Notes: generated by a model from the sequence alone, not told the origin. 64,000 bases of DNA from Ameyamaea chiangmaiensis (GCF_013376175.1 NZ_JABXXR010000001.1:1-64000); one strand, 5' to 3'. Shown: positions 16,398 to 28,040, counted from the first letter of the stretch. Numbers and translations are program-made.

Positions 16398-17130
16398 TCG
16401 CCGGTTCGCGACTGATCCCTCCACGGTCCGTCCCGTGGCTCGCTATGAGCAGGTCAAGCGTTACATCACCGACCGGATCGCCGATGGCGTCTGGCATGAA
16501 GGCGACCGGCTCCCGTCGGAAATGGATCTGGTCGATGCGCTCGGCGTCTCCCGCATGACGGTCAACCGGGCCTTGCGGGAGTTGACCGGCGAAGGGGTGA
16601 TCACACGGGCCCAGGGGGTGGGCAGCTTCGTCGCCCCCGCGGCACCGCGCGCCGAGCTTCTGGAACTGCATGATATCGCCGACGAGATCACGCGGAGCGG
16701 GCACACGCATCGCGCGCGTGTCCTGATGGTGTCGAGCGTCCGCGCCGACATGGCGCTGGCCGCCGCATTCGACGTGCGGCCGGGGACGAAGCTGTTTCAT
16801 TCCGTCATCGTGCATGACGAGGACGAGACCCCGCTTCAGGTGGAGGAACGCTACGTCGCGCCGCATTTTCTGCCCGATTATCTCGACCTCGATCTGGCGA
16901 CAGTCCCACCCCACCGGCATCTGAGCCGCGCCGCCCCGGCCGAACAGATCGAGCATGTGATTTTTGCCGTCACGCCGTGCGAGCGCCTGCGGGCATGGCT
17001 TGATCTGCCGACACCGGAGCCGTGTCTGCAGCTTATGCGGCGCACATGGGTAAACGGACGCGTGGTGATGCGGGGGACGTTTACCTCCCCCGGAAGCCGG
17101 TACAGCATCGGCGGCCGCTACATCCCGTAA
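16384..17130 (+). CDS. hutC: Histidine utilisation repressor, GntR/HutC family
   Basis: This protein of about 248 residues has an N-terminal GntR winged helix ([22 protein letters not shown], within about 42-64) and a UTRA effector domain (about 90-245). HutC represses hut genes until urocanate binds the UTRA domain. Start choice is between adjacent ATGs at 16384 and 16387, both inside the end of hutI. A longer start at 16369 is possible. Operator-like sequences precede hutI (its own transcript) and hutU, so autoregulation is likely. Confidence 0.9.
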   Translation: MMPSDRRFATDPSTVRPVARYEQVKRYITDRIADGVWHEGDRLPSEMDLVDALGVSRMTVNRALRELTGEGVITRAQGVGSFVAPAAPRAELLELHDIADEITRSGHTHRARVLMVSSVRADMALAAAFDVRPGTKLFHSVIVHDEDETPLQVEERYVAPHFLPDYLDLDLATVPPHRHLSRAAPAEQIEHVIFAVTPCERLRAWLDLPTPEPCLQLMRRTWVNGRVVMRGTFTSPGSRYSIGGRYIP

Positions 17131-17177
17131 CGACCGCGTATCGGCTTGACAGGTCGGGCGAGCCGCGCTTACCGAAT

Positions 17178-17189
17178 TTGTATAGACAG
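17178..17189. promoter_or_regulatory. Putative HutC operator before hutU
   Basis: TTGTATAGACAG matches the site before hutI at nine of twelve positions. It lies 46 bases upstream of the hutU start. A TTGACA box is seen at 17146-17151. Confidence 0.55.
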
Positions 17190-17234
17190 GAACAGGCAGG
17201 CGCCGCACCGCGCAGGCCCTGCGGAGATATCCCG

Positions 17235-18931
<1,697 letters not shown>

Positions 18932-18935
<4 letters not shown>

Positions 18936-20494
18936 GCGATCCGGAACAGACGATGACGGCGCAGACGATCCGGCTCGACCCCGGCGCGCTGACGCTGGAC
19001 GACATCCGCGTCGTCGTGGCCGCGCGTCCACGGATCGAGATCGGCGCACCAACGTGGGCGTTGCTGGACGAGACCGCGCGGTCGGTCGATCGCATCGTTG
19101 CGCGGGGGGAGCCGGTGTATGGTGTGAACACCGGCTTTGGAAAACTCGCCAAGACGCGCATTGCCGATGACAATCTGCGCGTTTTGCAGCGCAATCTGGT
19201 GCTCAGCCACGCGGCCGGGATCGGCGCGCCGATGGCCGAGCGGGTCGTGCGCCTGATGATGCTGTTGAAGGCCAACGGTCTGGCGCGCGGTTTCTCCGGC
19301 GTGCGGCCGGACGTGGTTCGGCTGTTGATCGAGATGCTCAATCGTGGCGTGACGCCGGTCGTGCCGGAGAAGGGATCGGTCGGAGCATCGGGCGATCTGG
19401 CGCCACTGGCACACCTCAGTGCCGTGATGATCGGCGAGGGCGAGGCCTTCGTGGACGGCAATCGCCTGTCCGGTGGTCACGCCCTGCGCGCGGTCGGTCT
19501 GGCGCCGGTCGAACTGGGCCCCAAGGAGGGGCTGGCTCTGCTCAACGGCACGCAGGCGTCCACGGCGCTGGCATTGGTGGCCCTGCTGGATGCGGAGGGG
19601 CTCTTTCACTCCGCACTGGTGACAGGGGGGCTGACCCTTGATGCGGCGCGCGGTACGGATGCGCCGTTTGATCCGCGTCTGCATGCGCTGAGGGGACAGA
19701 AAGGCCAGATCGCCTGTGCGGCGGTCTATCGTGCCCTGATGGAGGGGTCGGCGATCCGTGCCTCCCATCGTCACGAGGATGAGCGCGTGCAGGATCCGTA
19801 CTGCCTGCGGTGCCAGCCACAGGTCATGGGTGCGTGTCTGGACTCGCTGCGCCATGCTGCATCGGTTCTTCTGATCGAAGCGAACGCGGTGTCGGATAAT
19901 CCGATCCATTTCGCACAGACCGACGAGATGATATCGGGCGGCAATTTCCATGCCGAGCCGGTGGCGATTGCAGCCGACCTGATGGCGATCGCGGTCTCGG
20001 AGATCGGGGCCATCGCGGAGCGGCGGCTTGCCTTGCTGGTGGACGCGCAGATGAGCGGTCTCCCCCCATTCCTGGTCCATGACAGCGGCCTGAATTCGGG
20101 GTTCATGATCGCGCAGGTGACGGCGGCGGCCCTGGCGTCGGAAAACAAGACCCTGGCGCATCCCGCCAGCATCGACAGTCTGCCGACATCGGCAAACCAG
20201 GAAGATCACGTCAGCATGGCGACCTTTGCCGCCCGGCGCGTACATGACATCAACGACAACGTGCGGACGATCATCGCGATCGAATATCTCGCCGCGGTGC
20301 AGGGGCTGGATTTTCTCGCCCCCCTGACGACGTCGGCGCCTCTGGCCGATGCGGCCACTGCCTTGCGCGCGGTCGTGCCGTTTTATGCGCGCGACCGTGT
20401 GTTCACTCCCGACATCGAAGCCGCCCGAGCCCTGGTGGCGGCCGGCGCATTGCCGCGCGCCGTGTTCCCCGTGGCATTGCCGAGGGTCGTCTGA
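18932..20494 (+). CDS. hutH: Histidine ammonia-lyase
   Basis: This 520-residue enzyme eliminates ammonia from L-histidine to give urocanate, the first step of the pathway. The MIO cofactor triad Ala-Ser-Gly is seen at about 152-154 in [15 protein letters not shown]. The substrate-site [10 protein letters not shown] lies near 61. Translation is coupled to hutU by an ATGA overlap; a second ATG at 18953 would give 513 residues, nearer the usual length. No histidine or urocanate transporter gene (hutT type) is present in this cluster. Confidence 0.93.
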
Positions 20495-21296
20495 CCAGGC
20501 GGTGCGGACTGCGGGCCTCGCGACCTGTGGGAGCGGGGGCCGTCGGGATGGCGGCGCTTGATCGGCGTGTGCGCAGAACGCGAGGGTGTCGTTCAGACGA
20601 ATATGATGCACCCACAGGATGTGCGGCTTTGCGGCGTGACGGAAGTGGGGGTGGTTAACCTTAGGCTGTCACGTGATAAGAACATGATGTTTACCATTTT
20701 CGTTCCGTAAAACTAACGTAGTGTCCAGCACGTTTCTTGACTGTGAGGGCGCACATGTTTTCTCCGGATCGACCATCGTATGATGGTGCAGATTCCGTCG
20801 AGTTGGTTCCTGCTTTGCGACCGGAACCCGCAGACCTTATGTGGACCACATCAGGACGGTGCTCCGGGACAGCTATAGACCCGCCACGGTGACCGTCGAT
20901 ATCGGCGCACGCTCGTTGGAACTGAACGGCGGGACGAACCCCGCCTTGTATTGTCGCCTACCTGCGCCTTCATGCATCTCGACGATCATCACCAGTGGGA
21001 TATCGGCGCTATAACGGGCCGTCATCCCTCGGATAACGGTCCATCGTGGCCACGACAATATTGCATGCGTGGTTGTCGGCGCATGTCCCGCACGCATGTT
21101 GGTATCACAGGAGGAAGCCGGGTCCGCCGTTGACGCGCCTTATCGGCGCGGGGTGGTGCTCGGTCGTCTGTCGCGGAATCCGATGCCGCCGGGCCGAGAA
21201 TGAGGGTGGCATAACATCCACGCCATACAATCACATGAGAGATGTGACGTATACGTCGGAAGTGCCGGTGATGTGCTGCTCAAGAATCACGGAATG
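20495..21296. other. Long gap after hutH; no supportable gene
   Basis: About 800 bases between hutH and the sugar operon. Short open frames on both strands have no recognisable domains and look compositionally random. The stretch may hold decayed coding DNA, given the broken regulator immediately to its right, but I cannot name an ancestor. Confidence 0.4.
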
Positions 21297-21319
21297 GTTA
21301 TTTTGTTGATCAAAATAAC
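21297..21319. promoter_or_regulatory. Perfect inverted repeat upstream of the deoR remnant and sugar operon
   Basis: GTTATTTTG-TTGAT-CAAAATAAC has nine-base perfect arms and a five-base centre. It lies 85 bases before the GTG of the DeoR-type gene. It is AT-rich against a GC-rich background, as expected of an operator for a sugar regulator. Assignment to a DeoR protein is inference. Confidence 0.5.
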
Positions 21320-21403
21320 ATGCCATATGTGATTTTATCCGGACACGGGTGTGATCTCATCACGCTGCCGGTCGTCGTCTCGGCAAACTCCGGGGAGGAT
21401 AAT

Positions 21404-21868
21404 GTGAGAGGCTCAGTGGCACGGCGGCAGGACGCTATTCTCGCCTATGTCGTGGAGCACGGGCGCGCGACGATCGAGGAACTGTCGCTTTGCTTCTCCA
21501 CCAGCCGGATGATCGCTCACGGAAGCGCTCGCCTACTGGTTGAACGCGGGGCGGTGCGCAAGGGGCACGGGGGTCTGTCAGCCCTGGCGAGCGGCACGCC
21601 CGAGACCTGTATTGCTGCCCCACCAGGCTGCTTTGGTGTTGAAAAATCCGAGAGTGCCCGCGCGGCGGCCGACAGGGTGGAGGCCAGGCCGATTATCGTT
21701 CCGGACGATTCCTCGACGTCGGTGATTGTGTCTGAACAGATTCCGCGGACAGGTCCGATCCCGGCACTCGGGCGCATCTCAAGGATGCGGGCCCGAACCT
21801 GACCGTGGCGCTGCGAGCAAAGGCGCGCATGGCCGCCGTCGCCATGACCGGGAAGGCAGTCGGGTAGA
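21404..21868 (+). pseudogene. Decayed DeoR-family sugar regulator
   Basis: The readable frame (GTG at 21404, stop at 21802) encodes 132 residues. It starts with a DeoR-like helix-turn-helix: ILAYVVEHGRATIEELS followed by a recognition-helix region and RGAVRKGHGG, the usual end of the winged helix. After it comes a shortened stretch like the start of the sensor domain (ARAAADRVEARPIIVPDD). Another frame then continues as [17 protein letters not shown] to a stop near 21868. Full-length DeoR proteins have about 250 residues, so most of the sensor domain is gone. GGGGAGG precedes the GTG, so a short HTH protein could still be made. It immediately precedes the isomerase gene, where a local regulator is expected. 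Confidence 0.6.
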
Positions 21869-21896
21869 AATGACTACTGAGGAAAGGAACAGTCTG

Positions 21897-22364
21897 ATGC
21901 GTATTGCAGTCGCTGGAGACAGTGCGGGGGCCGGGCTTGCGAAAATACTGGCCGAACACCTTGGGAAAAAGGGCGGCCTGACCGTCGTTGATCTATCGGT
22001 TGCCCCTGACGGATCGGCCGAACTGTATGCGGGCCTGAGCGAGCGCGTGGGATTGGCCATCCTGGCCGGGGAGTTCGATCGGGGAATCCTGTGCTGCGGG
22101 ACGGGGATCGGCGTGTGTATGTCGGCCAACAAGATTCCCGGCATCCGCGCGGCACAGACCCACGACACCTACTCTGCCGAGCGCGCGGCGTTGTCCAACG
22201 ACGCGCATATCATCACGATGGGTGCGCGCGTGATCGGGTTGGAACTTGCGAAAGTCATCGCCGAAGCATGGCTTGCGAAGACGTTCGATCCCGCAAGCCC
22301 GTCTGCGAAAAATGTTGCCGGTGTCGATGCACTTGCACGAAAGTATGCCGTCGCGCATGAATGA
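21897..22364 (+). CDS. RpiB/LacAB-family sugar-phosphate isomerase
   Basis: This 155-residue protein starts [11 protein letters not shown], the typical RpiB N-terminus. It carries the family block [20 protein letters not shown] with the catalytic-type Cys, then a His-containing segment [18 protein letters not shown]. RpiB proteins isomerise ribose/ribulose 5-phosphate, but close relatives act on allose, galactose or tetrose phosphates. The gene stands at the head of an ABC transporter plus DhaKL kinase operon. RpiB-type isomerases and DhaK-type kinases are known to work together on erythrulose, so D-erythrulose 4-phosphate isomerase is a reasoned alternative to ribose-5-phosphate isomerase. 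The start at 21897 has AGGA 9 bases upstream; an ATG at 21870 would add nine residues. Confidence 0.8.
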   Translation: MRIAVAGDSAGAGLAKILAEHLGKKGGLTVVDLSVAPDGSAELYAGLSERVGLAILAGEFDRGILCCGTGIGVCMSANKIPGIRAAQTHDTYSAERAALSNDAHIITMGARVIGLELAKVIAEAWLAKTFDPASPSAKNVAGVDALARKYAVAHE

Positions 22365-22404
22365 CGTGTGACAAAAAATAGTCCTCTAGGCAAAAAGAAT
22401 AAAA

Positions 22405-23337
22405 ATGATGAAAAAAGCCTGTTTTCTGCTGTCTGCCCTGCTGGCGACTTCCGTGTGCACCATGCACGTGGCCCACGCGGATGATCATGCTCCCTTGCGG
22501 TTCGTCCTGATTCCCAAGGTGGTGCATCCCTGGTTCGACAAGGTCAATAACGGCGCCCAGGCTGCCGCACAGATGCTGAGCAAGGCGACCGGACGTCAGG
22601 TGACGGTCGAGTACCGCGCACCTCAGTCCGCCGACGTGTCGGTCCAGAACGATATCATCGAACGCGCGATCGCGACCCATCCCAGCGGTATCCTGCTCGA
22701 TCCACTCGATGAGAAGGGAAATCGTTCGACCATGGAGGAAGCGGCCAGTGAGGGGGTTGGCCTGACGGTCTTCGACTCTCCGGCCCCCGAAGGCATGGAC
22801 GTCACCGGCGTCGGCGCAGATTTCTGCGAACAGGGCACCATCGCGGCCGAGCGTCTGGTCGCTCTCATTGGGAAAAAGGGCGACGTCGCCATCATGATGG
22901 GCGTCCCGACCGCACCCAATCATGCCCTGCGGGCCGCGTGCGAAAAGAAGGTGTTCGAGAAATATCCTGACGTGAAGCTGGTCGCTACGGGTATCGATAA
23001 CGACAGCATCGAGACCGCGCAGAAGCAGGCATCTGCCATCATACAGGCGCACCCGAACCTTGCGGGGTGGGTCACATGCGACGCGTCGGGGCCGGTCGGG
23101 GTCGGCCAGGCCATCCGCGAGAGCGGCCAGACGGGCAAGATCAAGGAAGTCGGTCTGGATAACCTCAATGATATGATACAGCTTATCAAGGATGGTGTTG
23201 CGGAATCCTCGGCGTCGAGCCGGCCCGAAATGCAGGGCTACTGGGCTGTTGTCGTCGCGTGGCAGAAGGCGAGCGGCCAGAAAACACCTAAATACGTCGA
23301 CACCGGCATCGATATCCTGACCAAATCGTCGCTCTGA
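22405..23337 (+). CDS. Sugar ABC transporter, periplasmic substrate-binding protein (ribose type)
   Basis: This 310-residue protein has a clear Sec signal peptide (MMKKACFLLSALLATS then a VAHA cleavage site at about 25). The remainder is a type I periplasmic binding fold of the Peripla_BP_4 (RbsB-like) group: VLIPKVVHPWFDKVNNGAQ at the start of the first lobe, a central ILLDPLD, and AGWVTCDASGPVGVGQAI in the second lobe. It binds a small carbohydrate or polyol and delivers it to the downstream permease and ATPase. The ligand cannot be read from sequence. No strong Shine-Dalgarno is seen. Confidence 0.88.
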   Translation: MMKKACFLLSALLATSVCTMHVAHADDHAPLRFVLIPKVVHPWFDKVNNGAQAAAQMLSKATGRQVTVEYRAPQSADVSVQNDIIERAIATHPSGILLDPLDEKGNRSTMEEAASEGVGLTVFDSPAPEGMDVTGVGADFCEQGTIAAERLVALIGKKGDVAIMMGVPTAPNHALRAACEKKVFEKYPDVKLVATGIDNDSIETAQKQASAIIQAHPNLAGWVTCDASGPVGVGQAIRESGQTGKIKEVGLDNLNDMIQLIKDGVAESSASSRPEMQGYWAVVVAWQKASGQKTPKYVDTGIDILTKSSL

Positions 23338-23358
23338 GCACGACAGGGGGAAACTCAG

Positions 23359-24858
23359 ATGTCCGTTCTCAGCGTCAGGGATATTCGTAAGGAGTATCCC
23401 GGTGTCGTAGCACTCGATCACGTCGAACTGACACTCGAGGCGGGACAGGTGCATATTCTCGCCGGAGAAAACGGCGCCGGCAAGTCGACGCTTATAAAGA
23501 CCCTGACGGGTCTCGTGACCCCCGATGAGGGGAGCATCCATATCGAAGGACAGGATGCCCTGGCGGCGCGAGGCCTGTTCGAAAAGATCGCTTATGTGCC
23601 GCAGGAGTTGAATCTGTTTGCCCCGATGACGGTCGCGGAGAACATGTTCATGCCGTTTTCGCGGTCGGGGTTCGGGACGGTCACCGTATCGCGTCGGGCG
23701 ATGGAAAAGGCGGCTGAGACATTCCTTACGCGCTTCGGTATTCGTGCCCGACCCCGCGATCGGGTGGGACAGATCAGCGTGCCGGACCAGCAGTTGCTGC
23801 AGATCGCGCGCGCCGCGTGCCGCAGCGACTTTCGTGTTCTGGTGCTGGACGAGCCGACATCGTCTTTGACGGCCAAGGAAACCGCGCACCTTTTCCAGAT
23901 CATCCGGGCGCTGCGCGACGAGGGCGTGGCGATCGTGTTCGTGTCCCACAAGATGGAGGAGATTTTCGAACTCGGCGACGTGGTGACCGTGCTTCGTAAT
24001 GGCCGGAGTGTGGGCACCCACCGGATGACCGAGATGACGGAAGACAGTCTCATTCATCTCATGTCCGGCAACAACATCGCTCTCGACGAGCGTTTTCAGC
24101 CTCGGTGCGAGCCGGGCGAAGTCCTTCTGTCCGTCGACCATCTGTGCGGTCCGGGGGTGTCAGACGCGAGTTTCGTGCTCAGGCGTGGCGAAATCCTGGG
24201 TTTCGCCGGGCTAGTGGGCGCTGGACGATCCGAACTCATGCAGACCATGTTCGGATTTCGGCGTGCGACATCGGGACGCTGCGTTCTGGAGGAGCGGGAG
24301 ATTCCTCGTGGTCGCCCTGATCGCGCCGTCGCCGCGGGGATGGTGTACCTGTCCGAAGAGCGCAAGCACCATGGAATTTTCCCGCTGCTGAGCGTTCGCG
24401 AGAACATCAGCCTATCGATCCTCGATCAGTTGACCAGTTTCGGCGTGGTTTCGGGACGCAAGGAACGCGAAAAGACGCGCGAGATCATTGCCTCGTTTGA
24501 CGTACGGACGTCCTCTCCGGACAAGAAAATCCGGTTTCTCTCGGGTGGTAACCAGCAGAAAGCCATTATCGGGCGTGCTATGGCACGGCGCCCCCGGCTT
24601 CTGATCTTCGATGAGCCTACGAAAGGCATAGATATTGGCACGAAGTTCCAGATCTATCGCATCATGCAGAAACTGGCTGAAGACGGCGTGGGGATCATCC
24701 TCGTGTCGTCGGAAATGACGGAATTACAGCGCTGCGCCAGCCGCATCGTCACCCTGTATGAAGGCCGGATCAACGGCACGTTTGATCAGGCGACCACCGA
24801 CATCAATACGCTTGTGGGTGCGATCATAGGCGCCCGGGAGAGCCGTCATGCCGCCTGA
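23359..24858 (+). CDS. Sugar ABC transporter ATP-binding protein (RbsA type, two nucleotide domains)
   Basis: This 499-residue protein has two ABC domains, as in RbsA, MglA and XylG. The first (about 1-240) has Walker A GENGAGKST near 34-42, and Walker B ending LDEPTSSLT near 173. Its signature is weak (GQISVPDQQ). The second (about 250-495) has the degenerate Walker A GLVGAGRSE typical of RbsA, signature LSGGNQQK and Walker B FDEPTKGID. AGGGGGAA precedes the start. The stop overlaps the permease start by 11 bases, so translation is coupled. Confidence 0.92.
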   Translation: MSVLSVRDIRKEYPGVVALDHVELTLEAGQVHILAGENGAGKSTLIKTLTGLVTPDEGSIHIEGQDALAARGLFEKIAYVPQELNLFAPMTVAENMFMPFSRSGFGTVTVSRRAMEKAAETFLTRFGIRARPRDRVGQISVPDQQLLQIARAACRSDFRVLVLDEPTSSLTAKETAHLFQIIRALRDEGVAIVFVSHKMEEIFELGDVVTVLRNGRSVGTHRMTEMTEDSLIHLMSGNNIALDERFQPRCEPGEVLLSVDHLCGPGVSDASFVLRRGEILGFAGLVGAGRSELMQTMFGFRRATSGRCVLEEREIPRGRPDRAVAAGMVYLSEERKHHGIFPLLSVRENISLSILDQLTSFGVVSGRKEREKTREIIASFDVRTSSPDKKIRFLSGGNQQKAIIGRAMARRPRLLIFDEPTKGIDIGTKFQIYRIMQKLAEDGVGIILVSSEMTELQRCASRIVTLYEGRINGTFDQATTDINTLVGAIIGARESRHAA

Positions 24859-25864
24859 CACGATTATCGACACCGAGACGCCGCCACAGTCCCGAGCGAC
24901 CACGGCGCGCGCGCTTGTCGCCAGGCTTTCGTCCGACCCCCTGGGCGGTGTTGTCGCTGCCCTGATCATCATTTTTATCGTCGCGTGTTGTCTATCGCCG
25001 TATTTCCTGACGCGTTTCAACATGACGATCATTGCCCGGTCTCTGGCATTTATCGGTCTGGTGACGATCGGGCAGTCGTTGCTGATGATTCTGGGTGAAC
25101 TCGATCTGTCGGTCGGTGCGATCGGCGGCCTCTCGGGGATCGCCGGCGGAACGTTGATGGTGCAATACGGCGTCAATCCATGGGTCGCCGTCGGCCTGTG
25201 TCTGTTGCTCGGCACGGGGTGCGGGTTCATCAATGGCACGCTTGTCACACGGTTGCGGCTTCATTCGCTCGTACTGACCATCGGCATGGCCGGGGTCTAT
25301 GGAGGGGCCATTCTGGTTGCGACCAAAGGGGTGGCCATTACCGGTATCCCACACGAGATCTCGTTTCTGGGGGCCGGGAAGGCGTTTGGTCTGCCGATCC
25401 CGTTCATCGTTCTGTTGGTATGTCTACTGGTTATTGTCTTCGTGATGCAGAAGACCCCTTTGGGGCGATACGTGTATGCCATTGGCAGCAACCCCGATGC
25501 GGCGCGTATGCTCGGTCTTCGTGTCGCGGGCATTCGAACAGCGGCGTTTGCGACGGCCGGGTTTCTGTCGGCACTCGCCGGGATTCTGATGGTCGCCCGC
25601 CTCGGGAGTGCTCAACCGTCGATCGGCGATACATGGGTTCTGTCTCCGATCGCTGCCGCGGTGATCGGCGGCGTTGCGACCACGGGCGGAATCGGAAGTC
25701 CGCTTGGTGCGGTTCTGGGTGCGGTCATTATCGGAATTATTGAGAACATTATTGTTTTGTTTGGGATTTCGCCATACTGGCAGGCGATCGTCAGCGGTGG
25801 CATTGTCGTGCTGGCCATCTCGTTCGATGCCGTGACGCGGCGGTTTCTGAACAAGGGCGTGTAA
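24848..25864 (+). CDS. Sugar ABC transporter permease (RbsC type)
   Basis: This 338-residue inner-membrane protein has about eight to ten hydrophobic segments and RbsC-family motifs: GELDLSVGAIGGLSG near 82-96 and a late ARLGSAQPSIGDTW with the conserved GG-rich TTGGIGSPLGAVLGA that follows. It forms the membrane channel with the two-domain ATPase encoded just upstream. The first 40 residues are polar and cytoplasmic. Confidence 0.92.
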   Translation: MPPDTIIDTETPPQSRATTARALVARLSSDPLGGVVAALIIIFIVACCLSPYFLTRFNMTIIARSLAFIGLVTIGQSLLMILGELDLSVGAIGGLSGIAGGTLMVQYGVNPWVAVGLCLLLGTGCGFINGTLVTRLRLHSLVLTIGMAGVYGGAILVATKGVAITGIPHEISFLGAGKAFGLPIPFIVLLVCLLVIVFVMQKTPLGRYVYAIGSNPDAARMLGLRVAGIRTAAFATAGFLSALAGILMVARLGSAQPSIGDTWVLSPIAAAVIGGVATTGGIGSPLGAVLGAVIIGIIENIIVLFGISPYWQAIVSGGIVVLAISFDAVTRRFLNKGV

Positions 25865-25923
25865 ACGTCCGTCGAGCCACCGGCCGACATTCATCTATAA
25901 AAACAAAAAAAGGGCGATGTATT

Positions 25924-27642
25924 ATGACACGGATTTGTGGCAACGCCGACGACTTTGCGGCCTCCGCCCTTCGCGGTTTCTGCCTCGCTTATCACGATGT
26001 CGTCCGGCCGGTTCGGGGTGGTGTGCTGCGTGCGAAACCTGGCGCATCGGGAAAGGTCGCGCTGGTCGTGGGCGGCGGGTCTGGTCATTATCCGGCTTTT
26101 GTGGGGTATGTCGGCGAAGGCTTCGCTGATGCATCGGTCGCGGGGGACATATTCGCGTCGCCCTCCACACAGGCCATCATCAACGTCGCCCGGGAAGCCG
26201 ACCGTGGCGGCGGCGTCATTCTGGGGTACGGAAACTACGCAGGTGACGTTCTGAATTTCGGAATCGCGGCGCAGCGCCTGCAGGCCGAAGGCATCGAGAC
26301 GCGTGTTCTTGCGACGACCGACGACGTGGCCAGCGCGGACGACGCCCATCGCGCCGCGCGCCGAGGGATCGCGGGAGACCTGACGGTCTTCAAGATCACG
26401 GGCGCGGCCGCGGAGGCCGGTCTTTCGATTGATGATGTGGCTCGCGTGGGTCACCACGCCAATGACTGGACGCGGACCTTCGGTGTTGCTTTTGGCGGCT
26501 GCACCATTCCGGGCGAAAAGGAAAAATTGTTCGAGGTTCCGGCGGGCCGTATGGCGCTTGGTCTCGGATTGCACGGGGAGCCCGGGATTGACGAGCAGGC
26601 CATTCCGTCGGCTCCGGACCTCGCGACGCTGCTGTTCGAGCGTGTGCTGGCCGAGGCCCCGTCCGGCGTACCGCGCACTGCGGCGGTGCTGCTGAACGGG
26701 CTTGGCAGCACCAAGCAGGAGGAGCTTTTTGTCTTGTGGGACCACCTGAGCGCGCTGTTCGCCGATGCTGGTTACAGTCTCGTGGCGCCTTTGGTGGGCG
26801 AATACGCGACGAGTCTGGAGATGGCGGGCTGTTCGCTGACGGTGACGTGGCTGGATGATGAACTCGAGCCGTTCTGGCGCGCCGCCGTGGAAACGCCGGC
26901 GCTTCGTCACGGTGTGATTGAGGGCGATGCGATGCTCGCCCTGCCGCGACTGCCCGAACCAGACGTCGTGGCGTTTGAAGCGGACAGCCGCGACGGACGC
27001 GCCGGTGGTATCTGTGTTGCTGCGGCACTGAGCAAGCTGTCCCAAGCGTTGGGCAAGGCCGAGGCTGAGCTTGGGCGCATCGATGCGCAGGCCGGGGACG
27101 GCGATCATGGGCAGGGGATGGCGCGCGGATCGAGTGCCGCTGACCGTGCCGCTCAACGGGCATTGGCCAAGGGGGCGGGAGCCCGTACGGTGCTGGGCGT
27201 TGCGGCCGACGCCTGGGCCGACCGGGCAGGGGGTACGTCCGGCGCCTTGTGGGGGGAGGGCCTGCGTGCCTTCAGCACGGCGTTGGATGACACGTCGCGG
27301 CCCACGCTGGAGCAGTTGGCGGACGGCAGCGATCGCGCGCTGAAACGGATTGTGGAGCTGGGTAAGGCAAAGCCGGGCGATAAGACACTTGTCGACGCAC
27401 TCTGGCCGTTTGTCGAAACGCTCAAGACGACGCTCGGAGGTGGGGAGCGGGGTGCTGAGGCCTGGCGTGCCGCGTCCGAGGCGGCGCAGGCAGCGGCAGA
27501 GGGGACGCGTGACCTGGTTCCCCGATTGGGACGCGCGAAGACACACAAGGAACGCAGTAAGGGATACCCGGATGCCGGCGCGCTTTCCCTCGCACTCGCG
27601 ACGTGCGTGATTGCCGATTTTTTTGTCGAAACAACGGGGTAA
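25924..27642 (+). CDS. DhaK-DhaL fusion kinase (dihydroxyacetone/erythrulose kinase family)
   Basis: This 572-residue protein is an ATP-dependent ketose kinase. The N-terminal DhaK domain (about 1-330) has GGGSGHYPAFVGYVGEG and the substrate-binding histidine at about 217 in LGLHGEPG, which forms a hemiaminal bond with the carbonyl of its substrate. A linker leads to a DhaL domain (about 360-570) with the Mg-ATP motif GDGDHGQGM at about 391-399. The fused form uses ATP, unlike the PTS-dependent split enzymes. Its operon partners (RpiB isomerase and sugar importer) make erythrulose or another short ketose a better guess than dihydroxyacetone alone. It is the last gene of the operon. Confidence 0.88.
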   Translation: MTRICGNADDFAASALRGFCLAYHDVVRPVRGGVLRAKPGASGKVALVVGGGSGHYPAFVGYVGEGFADASVAGDIFASPSTQAIINVAREADRGGGVILGYGNYAGDVLNFGIAAQRLQAEGIETRVLATTDDVASADDAHRAARRGIAGDLTVFKITGAAAEAGLSIDDVARVGHHANDWTRTFGVAFGGCTIPGEKEKLFEVPAGRMALGLGLHGEPGIDEQAIPSAPDLATLLFERVLAEAPSGVPRTAAVLLNGLGSTKQEELFVLWDHLSALFADAGYSLVAPLVGEYATSLEMAGCSLTVTWLDDELEPFWRAAVETPALRHGVIEGDAMLALPRLPEPDVVAFEADSRDGRAGGICVAAALSKLSQALGKAEAELGRIDAQAGDGDHGQGMARGSSAADRAAQRALAKGAGARTVLGVAADAWADRAGGTSGALWGEGLRAFSTALDDTSRPTLEQLADGSDRALKRIVELGKAKPGDKTLVDALWPFVETLKTTLGGGERGAEAWRAASEAAQAAAEGTRDLVPRLGRAKTHKERSKGYPDAGALSLALATCVIADFFVETTG

Positions 27643-27739
27643 TTCGTCCGATTATCAAAAATCGCCGTATGCTGGAGCCGCTGCGCACTACACATGCTTC
27701 GCGGAGCTTAACCCCGCCATTTGCCTGTTGCCTTGCGTG

Positions 27740-28040
27740 TCGCGTGCGGTCAACGCTGTCGATCTTGGGAACGCGCATCGCAGCCGAGTTGCAGGGCGCT
27801 TCCTGCCTACCTCTGGCGGAAGCCGCCGCCGATCGCCAGAGCATTGCGACCATGCGGACGTTCGGCCGGATGATAGAGAGCCGCGCTGAAATGGCCGATG
27901 CGATCAGCACATATGCAAGCCGCGCCGCGGAGAAGTTGCGCATCGAGGGGGTGGGAGCAGCCCATGTCTCAGTGTTCGTGCAGACCAACCCTCATAATGG
28001 TGACGCGTGGTATGCCAGTCAGTGCGCCTCCAGCATAGAA
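27740..28040 (+). pseudogene. umuC: umuC remnant, left copy (internal part of the 3' region)
   Basis: The translation contains GTRIAAELQGASCLPL, RQSIATMRTFGRM, AAEKLR and VSVFVQTNPHNGDAWY, all typical of the little-finger region of UmuC (DNA polymerase V catalytic subunit). The catalytic palm upstream and the C-terminal end downstream are both missing, and the frame runs into unrelated sequence after about 28040. A second remnant at 29905-30366 overlaps it in content. The shared part is similar but clearly diverged, so this is not a recent duplication. Confidence 0.7.

Noticed and set aside
20495-21296. Short frames in the gap after hutH (for example 20873-21097, 21046-21309)
   Set aside because: No ribosome sites, no domains, and composition like random high-G+C DNA.
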